In this document: positions 58,403 through 64,000 of the stretch, in pieces | Layout: each line of letters starts with the position of its first letter | How positions within the stretch are numbered: the first letter of the stretch is position 1 | Assembly: GCF_014647635.1 (NCBI RefSeq) | Contig: NZ_BMPO01000003.1 | Location: forward strand, 372,001 to 436,000 | Direction: 5' to 3' | DNA: 64,000 nucleotides | Origin: Pseudomonas matsuisoli | Lineage (GTDB): Bacteria; Pseudomonadota; Gammaproteobacteria; Pseudomonadales; Pseudomonadaceae | Notes under the pieces: generated by a model | Database searches by the model: none | Told to the model about the DNA's origin: nothing | What the model saw: the letters and a program-made list of their open reading frames with translations, nothing else | Position numbers and translations under genes: made by a program

Positions 58403-59031
58403 TGCGCGACCTCGCCAAACAACGAAGGATCGCCACAACCCGCGCGGATCACTTCCGTCTCGCCATCCGCCAAGCTGATGACAGTGGATGCCTCGAGCCC
58501 GCCGAAACCGCCATCGATGATCAGATCGACCTCATGCTCGAGCACCGCGCGCATGTCGTAAGGATCACTCATCGGCAGCGTCTCACCGGGCATGATGAGC
58601 GACGCGCTCATCAACGGTTCGCCCAGCTCGGCCAGCAGCGCCTGCGCGATTGGATGCCCTGGCACGCGCAGGCCGATGGTGCGACGTTTGGGATGCATAA
58701 GCATGCGCGGCACTTCGCGGGTGGCATTGAGAATGAAGGTGTACGGGCCCGGCGTATGCGCCTTGAGTAAGCGAAACGCATGCGTGTCGACCTTCGCGAA
58801 GGCACCGAGCTGGGACAGGTCGCTGCAGACCAACGTGAAATTATGTTTGTCGTCCAGGCGGCGTAACCGGCGGATACGTTCGACCGCGTTCTTCTCGCCG
58901 ATCTGGCAGCCAATGGCATAGGACGAGTCGGTCGGATACACGATAACGCCGCCACGCTTGACGATTTCGACCGCCTGCTTGATCAAGCGGGGTTGTGGAT
59001 TCTCGGGGTGGACCTGAAAGAATTGGCTCAC
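58399..59031 (-). CDS. yciO: YciO/Sua5/YrdC-family protein
   Basis: 210 residues with a YrdC fold: GGVIVYPTDSSYAIGCQ, LRRLDDKHNFTLVCSDLS, and TIGLRVPGHPIAQALL. Family members include the threonylcarbamoyl-AMP synthase for tRNA t6A, but the YciO branch has lower or different activity. Placed upstream of scpA and downstream of rnm, as in many gammaproteobacteria. Confidence 0.92.
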   Translation of the reverse strand: MSQFFQVHPENPQPRLIKQAVEIVKRGGVIVYPTDSSYAIGCQIGEKNAVERIRRLRRLDDKHNFTLVCSDLSQLGAFAKVDTHAFRLLKAHTPGPYTFILNATREVPRMLMHPKRRTIGLRVPGHPIAQALLAELGEPLMSASLIMPGETLPMSDPYDMRAVLEHEVDLIIDGGFGGLEASTVISLADGETEVIRAGCGDPSLFGEVAH

Positions 59032-59041
59032 GGCGACGACC

Positions 59042-59902
59042 TCAGACTGTGGCGGATGGCGTTATGCCGAAGCGGTCCCACAAGGGAGGAAGATCTTCCG
59101 GCAAAGGACGATACATGCCAATCTCAGACCAGTCGCCCGGCCCGTGAAAGTCGCTTCCGGCGCTTGCCAATAGACCGAACTCACGCGTGAGAATTGCAAG
59201 CGAACCCACCTGATCGGCGGATTGCATACCGTTGACCACTTCCAGCGAATGCCCGCCAGCGGCGCAAAATGCCGTTACCAGCCGTCGCCGTTTGCTGCGC
59301 GTAAAATCGTAATGCCATGGATGGGCCAGACTGATCCAGGCCTGCGCTGCTTTGAGCGTCGCGACGGTTTCCTCGAGCGTCGGCCAATGCTGCTTGACGT
59401 CACCCAGCTTGCCGGCCCCAAGCCATTTACGGAACGCTTCACCGCGATCCTTGACGTAACCTTTTTCAACCAGATAGTCCGCAAAATGCGGACGTGCCGG
59501 CGCGTTGTCGCTGTCGCCGCGTGACTGCTGGATCTGCCGTGCCCCCTCGAACGCACCTGGCATGCCTTTGCTTTCCAGGCGCCGACCGATCTCCTCTGCG
59601 CGCTGCCAACGCGCCGTATGCAAGCCATCTAGCGCCTCTCGCAAAGCCGGCGCGTTCATATCGAAGCCGTAACCGAGTACATGAATCGTCGCCCCGCCAT
59701 AAAGGCAGGACAACTCGACGCCATTGACTAATGTCATACCCAACCGGTCCGCGGCGCGTCTCGCCTCGTCGATCCCCTCCAGCGTGTCGTGGTCGGTGAG
59801 CGCGAGTGTCTGCACGCCACGACCGTGCGCTCGCTCCACAAGGGCGGTTGGGGAAAGGACCCCGTCCGAAGCGGTGCTATGGCAATGCAGATCGACGTAC
59901 AT
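59042..59902 (-). CDS. rnm: PHP-domain 5'-3' exonuclease RNase AM
   Basis: 286 residues. PHP metal-site motifs [24 protein letters not shown] and, near the C terminus, [11 protein letters not shown]. The E. coli orthologue (YciV/TrpH) trims the 5' ends of rRNA and degrades short RNAs and 3',5'-nucleoside bisphosphates. Head of the rnm-yciO-scpAB transcript; 10 bp to yciO. Confidence 0.93.
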   Translation of the reverse strand: MYVDLHCHSTASDGVLSPTALVERAHGRGVQTLALTDHDTLEGIDEARRAADRLGMTLVNGVELSCLYGGATIHVLGYGFDMNAPALREALDGLHTARWQRAEEIGRRLESKGMPGAFEGARQIQQSRGDSDNAPARPHFADYLVEKGYVKDRGEAFRKWLGAGKLGDVKQHWPTLEETVATLKAAQAWISLAHPWHYDFTRSKRRRLVTAFCAAGGHSLEVVNGMQSADQVGSLAILTREFGLLASAGSDFHGPGDWSEIGMYRPLPEDLPPLWDRFGITPSATV

Positions 59903-60106
59903 GAAAGTTACCGTTTCAACGATAGGATGGATGGGTACGACTCCAACAGCTTCTGCGGGATCGTCCGTCGAGCGCCCGGCGTCGGTAGCTTAGGGACCAT
60001 AACGACGCGGGATGAAACAAGCCGTCACCGACCTTTGATGAGACCGGCGTCACCGGAAAGAGCGGGTTTGGTATTATGCCGCCACATCCCGCTCCTGGCT
60101 GCTGCT

Positions 60107-60694
60107 GTGAAACAATTCATCGACTTCATCCCGCTCCTGCTGTTCTTCATCGTCTACAAGATGGACCCCCGCACCGTAGAATTCGCCGGCCATGCATTTG
60201 AACTGGGCGGCATCTTCAGCGCGACGGCAGTGCTGATCGCCAGTTCCATCGTTGTCTACGGCGCACTGTTTGCCAGCCAACGCAAGCTTGAAAAAGGCCA
60301 GTGGCTGACGCTCATCGCCTGCCTTGTCTTCGGTGGCATGACCTTGGCGTTTCATAGCGAAACCTTCCTGAAATGGAAGGCGCCGGTGGTCAACTGGTTG
60401 TTTGCGCTGGCCTTCGCAGGTAGCCACTTCATTGGCGACAAGCCACTCATTCAACGAGTGATGGGCCATGCGTTGTCCTTGCCACAGCCCATCTGGGTAA
60501 AGCTGAACGTGGCTTGGATCGTGTTTTTTCTGGTCTGCGGTTTCGCCAATCTGTACGTCGCCTTTACCTACCAATCCATATGGGTCGATTTCAAGGTATT
60601 CGGCAGCCTCGGCCTGACGTTGCTGTTCCTCATTGGTCAAGGCATCTACCTTGCGCGCCATATGCAGCAGCCAAAACCGGACGAGAAGGACTGA
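60107..60694 (+). CDS. yciB: Inner-membrane intracellular septation protein YciB
   Basis: 195 residues from a GTG at 60107 ([18 protein letters not shown]), the conserved start; the frame is open further upstream but not conserved. Five or six membrane helices; the IspZ-family blocks [21 protein letters not shown] and [12 protein letters not shown] are present. Implicated in envelope integrity and septation. The following yciI starts three bases after its stop. Confidence 0.92.
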   Translation: MKQFIDFIPLLLFFIVYKMDPRTVEFAGHAFELGGIFSATAVLIASSIVVYGALFASQRKLEKGQWLTLIACLVFGGMTLAFHSETFLKWKAPVVNWLFALAFAGSHFIGDKPLIQRVMGHALSLPQPIWVKLNVAWIVFFLVCGFANLYVAFTYQSIWVDFKVFGSLGLTLLFLIGQGIYLARHMQQPKPDEKD

Positions 60695-60697
60695 ACC

Positions 60698-60967
60698 ATG
60701 CTCTACGTCATCAGGATCGAGCTCCAGGGCGTCGCCGCCATTGACGAACAGGCGGCATCCGCCATCGCCGCTTTGCGCGAGCAAGGCCGCTTGGTACTCG
60801 CAGGGGCATTGCCCGCCGTCGATAGCAGCGATCCCGGCAGCGCCGGCCTCGATGGCGAACTCATCGTAGCGGAGTGGCCCGACCGTCCCGCCGCAGAACG
60901 CTGGGCCGCGGAGTGCTTCCCTGGTCGAACGCTGCATGTCAGCCCTTTCAAGAAGCGCGCGCCCTAA
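60698..60967 (+). CDS. yciI: YciI-like protein with altered N-terminal half
   Basis: 89 residues. The C-terminal half is standard YciI: REQGRLVLAGALPAVDSSDPG and FPGRTLHVSPFKK. The N-terminal half lacks the RPAHLxRL segment whose histidine is part of the proposed catalytic His-Asp pair and is about ten residues shorter than in E. coli. Position right after yciB is the usual one. Function of the family is poorly known; this copy is probably changed in activity. Confidence 0.8.
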   Translation: MLYVIRIELQGVAAIDEQAASAIAALREQGRLVLAGALPAVDSSDPGSAGLDGELIVAEWPDRPAAERWAAECFPGRTLHVSPFKKRAP

Positions 60968-61004
60968 ACCACCTTGCGCGCCGAGCCTTTGCCGAGCACA
61001 CATG

Positions 61005-61682
61005 ATGAGTGAACTGCTGCTGATCGACGATGACCGCGAACTGTGTGAGTTGTTGTCGAGCTGGTTGGCCCAGGAGGGCTTTCGTGTAACCGCCTGCCAC
61101 GACGGAGGGTCTGCCCGTAGGGCACTTGCCGAAACGAATCCGGCCGCCGTGGTGCTCGACGTAATGCTGCCAGACGGTAGCGGCCTCGAACTGCTCAAGC
61201 AAATGCGGGGCGATCACCCGGACCTGCCGGTCGTCATGTTGTCTGCACGGGGCGAACCGTTCGACCGCATCCTTGGGCTCGAACTGGGTGCCGACGATTA
61301 TCTGGCCAAACCTTGCGACCCACGGGAACTGACCGCGAGGCTGCGCGCTGTGCTACGTCGTGCGCAGCCTGCCCCGTCAGGTAGCGGGCTGGAATTGGGC
61401 GACATTCGCTACAGTGCCGTGAGAGGAATCGCCAGCGTTGGCGATCAAGATGTCAGCCTAACGGTCTCCGAAGGTCGCCTGCTGGAGGCGCTGCTACGCC
61501 AGCCGGGCGAGCCACTCGACAAACAGGCGCTGGCGCAACTCGCCCTGGGCCGCAAGCTGACGCTGTATGACCGCAGCCTGGACATGCATGTGAGCAATCT
61601 GCGCAAGAAGCTTGGGCCCCATGCCGACGGGCGGCCCCGAATCGTTGCGTTGCGAAGCCGCGGCTACTACTACAACGTGTGA
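61005..61682 (+). CDS. OmpR/CpxR-family response regulator
   Basis: 225 residues. Receiver domain (about 1-115; acidic pocket LLIDDDRE, phospho-Asp in VVLDVMLPDGSG, Lys in DDYLAKPCD) and an OmpR-type winged helix (about 130-225; SLDMHVSNLRKKLG). ATG at 61002 or 61005. Closest in style to CpxR. Followed by a Spy-like protein gene and a sensor kinase, so this is a Cpx-like envelope-stress unit. Confidence 0.92.
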   Translation: MSELLLIDDDRELCELLSSWLAQEGFRVTACHDGGSARRALAETNPAAVVLDVMLPDGSGLELLKQMRGDHPDLPVVMLSARGEPFDRILGLELGADDYLAKPCDPRELTARLRAVLRRAQPAPSGSGLELGDIRYSAVRGIASVGDQDVSLTVSEGRLLEALLRQPGEPLDKQALAQLALGRKLTLYDRSLDMHVSNLRKKLGPHADGRPRIVALRSRGYYYNV

Positions 61683-61691
61683 GCACGACCC

Positions 61692-61707
61692 TTTACCCAT
61701 CGCTTAC
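61692..61707. promoter_or_regulatory. CpxR-like box upstream of the cpxP-like gene
   Basis: On the minus strand it reads GTAAG-CGATGG-GTAAA, close to the CpxR tandem GTAAA-N5-GTAAA, with one mismatch and six rather than five spacer bases. It lies about 83 bp before the Spy-like gene, in the only gap between the regulator and that gene. Confidence 0.5.
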
Positions 61708-61789
61708 GCATGGCTGACCGCGCTTGACCTTGATCTCCCTAGACTGTGCTCACCGGTATCCACCGGAGATCGAAAACAAGGAGACTTCC

Positions 61790-62194
61790 ATGCGCAAGAC
61801 AATGATCGCCGCTCTGTTGGCCGCCACCCTTCCAACATTCGCTATGGCCATGCCCGATGGCCCGCGCGAACACCATAAACCACCGATTTTCCAAGACCTC
61901 GATCTGAGCAAGGAACAACGCCGTGAAGTTGGCAAGCTGATGCGTGACGAGATGCAAGCTCGCCGCGACATCACGAAACGCTATTTAGAGAAACTTCCGA
62001 CGGCAGAAAAAGACGCCATGGAAAAAGAACTGGTCGCGGCTCGGGAGAAGAACCAGGGCGCCCTGCGCGCATTGCTTACGCCCGAGCAACAGAAGACGTT
62101 CGACGAAGCCAAGAAGAAGCGCCAGGCGCGCCAGGCTGAGATGGCCGAATTCAAAGCTTGGAAAGCCGAGCGCGATAAAACCAAAACGCAATAA
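61790..62194 (+). CDS. Periplasmic Spy/CpxP-like protein
   Basis: 134 residues from the ATG at 61790, with AAGGAG upstream. Signal peptide (MRKTMIAALLAATLPTFAMA), then an all-helical charged domain with two LTxxQ-like motifs (DLSKEQRREV and LTPEQQKTFDE). CpxP-like proteins act as periplasmic chaperones and feedback inhibitors of the CpxA sensor. It sits between the regulator and sensor genes. Confidence 0.85.
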   Translation: MRKTMIAALLAATLPTFAMAMPDGPREHHKPPIFQDLDLSKEQRREVGKLMRDEMQARRDITKRYLEKLPTAEKDAMEKELVAAREKNQGALRALLTPEQQKTFDEAKKKRQARQAEMAEFKAWKAERDKTKTQ

Positions 62195-62207
62195 CGTTTG
62201 GATGCAC

Positions 62208-62228
62208 GAGCCCCACACGCTGGGGCTC
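62208..62228. terminator. Hairpin between the cpxP-like gene and the sensor kinase gene
   Basis: GAGCCCCA (62208-62215), loop CACGC, TGGGGCTC (62221-62228): a perfect eight-base stem 13 bases after the stop. No T run follows, so it is more a partial terminator or mRNA stabiliser that keeps the periplasmic protein more abundant than the kinase. Confidence 0.5.
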
Positions 62229-62348
62229 ATGCCGCCGTTGCCCCGTTCATAGGACGGCCGTTCGGCTCGAGATTGACCTAAGAACATACGGTGCCGGGCG
62301 CATGCCCGCGGCTCCGTTGCATAATCACGACAGACGAGGAGTCGATCC

Positions 62349-63671
62349 GTGCGGTCATTGTTCTGGCGCATCTTCGCCAGCTTCTGGTTGGCAATTGCCC
62401 TCGTCGCAGGGCTATCGGTACTGGCTGGCCGAGCGCTGAATCAAGACAGCTGGATCATCAATCGCCACCCCGCCTTTCAGAATCTTGCGGAGCGATGGGT
62501 GCGGGTCTACGAGAACCAGGGCCCGGTCGCCGCGCAGATGCTGCTGGAGTTTCACAAACAGAAGTTTCATGTCGACGTTCAAGTGCTAGGGGAAAACGGC
62601 CAGCCGCGTATTCGCGGCACGTTCCCGCCGCGCGCAGCGGCCTTCGAAGCACGTCAGAACGACGATCGCCGTCTACCCTGGCGACGCCTAACGGACGACT
62701 ACGTCAGCCCGCGGACAGGCGAAACCTACCTCTTTATCTACCGCATCCCGTTCCCTGAACTGGCTGCCTGGAATCAAGGCGGCAGCCTCGGTCTCAGTAT
62801 TCTGGCTATCGCACTGATCGTACTGACGCTTCTCAGCCTCTGGCTGACGCTGTCGATCACCCGCCCCCTCAACCGGCTACGTGGCGCAGTGCATGATCTC
62901 GGGCAAACCGCCTACCAGCAAAACAGCCTTGCACGCCTGGCGGGGCGCCGCGACGAACTTGGCGTGCTAGCCCGCGACTTCAACCGCATGGGTGCCCGGC
63001 TGCAAGGACTCATCGGCAGTCAGCGGCAATTGCTACGCGACGTCTCGCACGAGTTGCGCTCGCCTCTGGCACGCTTGCGAGTCGCCCTCGCCCTGGCAGA
63101 ACGCGCGTCCGGCGATGAACGGGAGAAGCTCTGGCCACGCCTGACGCGCGAGTGCGATCGCCTGGAATCGTTGATCAGCGAAATTCTGGTACTCGCTCGT
63201 CTCGATGCGGAGCCCGGCGCTACGCAACAGGTGAAACTCGACGCGCTACTCGAAAAATTACGCGAGGACAGCAGCCTTGCGGCGCCCGAGCAGCAGGTGC
63301 AGATCAACATCGATGCGACCGTGACGATCGAAGCGTGGCCGGACATGCTGGAACGCGCGCTGGACAACCTGCTACGCAACGCCCTGCGGTTCAATCCCGT
63401 GGAAAAACCCATCGAGATAACCGTCGATACGTCCGAGGATCAGGTCAACATCAGCGTACGGGACCACGGCCCGGGCGTTGCCGAAGACCATCTGACTCAG
63501 CTTGGCGAGCCGTTCTTCCGCGCTCCGGACCAAACGGCGCCAGGCTATGGCCTCGGGCTCGCTATCGCCCGTCGCGCCGCCCAGCGTCACGGTGGGCGCC
63601 TGGACTTCAGCAATCATCCGGACGGCGGTTTCGTGGCGAACCTGATACTGCCTAGGACGCCTGAGCGCTGA
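62349..63671 (+). CDS. CpxA-like sensor histidine kinase
   Basis: 440 residues from a GTG at 62349, with GAGGAG seven bases before it. Two membrane helices (about 8-30 and 148-172) flank a periplasmic sensor domain; then HAMP (LSITRPLNRLRGAV), H-box RDVSHELRSPLARLR with the phosphorylated His, and N, G1 and G2 boxes (DNLLRNALRF, DHGPGV, GYGLGLAI). Phosphorylates the response regulator two genes upstream. Senses envelope stress by analogy. Confidence 0.93.
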   Translation: MRSLFWRIFASFWLAIALVAGLSVLAGRALNQDSWIINRHPAFQNLAERWVRVYENQGPVAAQMLLEFHKQKFHVDVQVLGENGQPRIRGTFPPRAAAFEARQNDDRRLPWRRLTDDYVSPRTGETYLFIYRIPFPELAAWNQGGSLGLSILAIALIVLTLLSLWLTLSITRPLNRLRGAVHDLGQTAYQQNSLARLAGRRDELGVLARDFNRMGARLQGLIGSQRQLLRDVSHELRSPLARLRVALALAERASGDEREKLWPRLTRECDRLESLISEILVLARLDAEPGATQQVKLDALLEKLREDSSLAAPEQQVQINIDATVTIEAWPDMLERALDNLLRNALRFNPVEKPIEITVDTSEDQVNISVRDHGPGVAEDHLTQLGEPFFRAPDQTAPGYGLGLAIARRAAQRHGGRLDFSNHPDGGFVANLILPRTPER

Positions 63672-63708
63672 CCCCGTCGACCGGTATCACGGCGCCAGGC
63701 CCCTGCGC

Positions 63709-64000
63709 TTACCCGCGCCACCCGCTGACAAAGTCAGCGATGCTCAACTGTGGCGCAGTGCGCGGTTCCTTGTCGGGCGTGCCCATGTATAGGAAGCCCA
63801 GGCACTCCTCGTATTCGGCCAACCCCAAGCCTTCGGCAACGATGGGGTCGTAGGCCAGCGGACCACTTCGCCAGATGGCCCCGATGCCCATCGCATAAGC
63901 GGCTTGCAGAATACCGTGGGCCGCACAGCCCGCGGCCAGACGCTGCTCGAGCGCCGGCACCTTTGGATGCTTCAGCACGCGGGCGATCACGACCACGATC
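63709..64000 (-). CDS. Nitroreductase-family protein (5' end outside window)
   Basis: C-terminal part of an FMN-dependent nitroreductase, about 97 residues visible. AAGCAAHGILQAAYAMGIGAIWRSG and the ending LGFLYMGTP match YdjA-type small nitroreductases of about 185 residues; the N-terminal half is beyond the window edge. Convergent with the sensor kinase gene, 37 bp between stops. Confidence 0.8.
   Translation of the reverse strand, partial: IVVVIARVLKHPKVPALEQRLAAGCAAHGILQAAYAMGIGAIWRSGPLAYDPIVAEGLGLAEYEECLGFLYMGTPDKEPRTAPQLSIADFVSGWRG

Noticed and set aside
60074-61198. 374-codon minus-strand frame across yciB, yciI and the response regulator
   Set aside because: It spans three conserved plus-strand genes and shows no domain, signal peptide or ribosome site.

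Overview
The window is GC-rich, densely coded gammaproteobacterial chromosome. Gene content and order point to the Halomonadaceae/Pseudomonas side of the class: an AmrZ-type ribbon-helix-helix regulator, an AraC-type ArgR next to arginine succinyltransferase (ast/aru) genes, the alaS-lysC-csrA-tRNA-Ser block, an Entner-Doudoroff edd-glk pair, and several TRAP/TTT-type carboxylate transporters. This placement rests on recognised families, not on a database search. Both window edges cut genes (a benzoate transporter at the left, a nitroreductase at the right). I see no CRISPR array, prophage, replication origin or complete insertion sequence.

Layout. 1-9.8 kb: end of benE, pyrF, gcvP-gcvT with a 141-bp palindromic MITE-like element at the gcvP stop codon, an orphan phnN, amrZ, mgtE and a small exported protein. 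9.8-14.6 kb: two tRNA-Arg, tRNA-Ser, csrA, lysC and alaS, all on the minus strand. 14.9-22.3 kb: ltaE and an arginine-degradation block (argR, astC, two astA-type subunits, astB, a small conserved ORF) that lacks astD and astE. 22.7-24.6 kb: acs.

25-43.7 kb is the most interesting part: two separate gene modules that both converge on 3-hydroxy-3-methylglutaryl-CoA (HMG-CoA). Module A has a TRAP transporter (dctPQM), a LysR regulator, a class III CoA-transferase and an HMG-CoA lyase. Two matching 17-bp T-N11-A palindromes, one before dctP and one between lysR and the CoA-transferase, tie the transporter to the enzymes. Module B has a class II (catabolic, NAD-type) HMG-CoA reductase, a second HMG-CoA lyase, a second CoA-transferase, a split MaoC-type hydratase, an unusual TctA-like permease with a 2-TM partner, and a divergent MocR regulator. 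Together they look like a system for using mevalonate, 3-hydroxy-3-methylglutarate and possibly 3-methylglutaconate as carbon sources, ending in acetyl-CoA and acetoacetate. A Sir2 deacylase with class III signature residues sits convergently against module A.

43.8-51.3 kb: tRNA-Asp and tRNA-Val, rdgC, a bile-acid/sodium-symporter-family transporter, fadH, a degenerate nitrilase-fold membrane protein with an AraC regulator, and tRNA-Arg(CCU). 51.3-64 kb: housekeeping genes, including an RluA-family pseudouridine synthase, glk-edd, the tightly overlapping yciO-scpA-scpB-DUF1289 operon, rnm, yciB, yciI, a Cpx-like regulator/periplasmic protein/sensor set, and the end of a nitroreductase.
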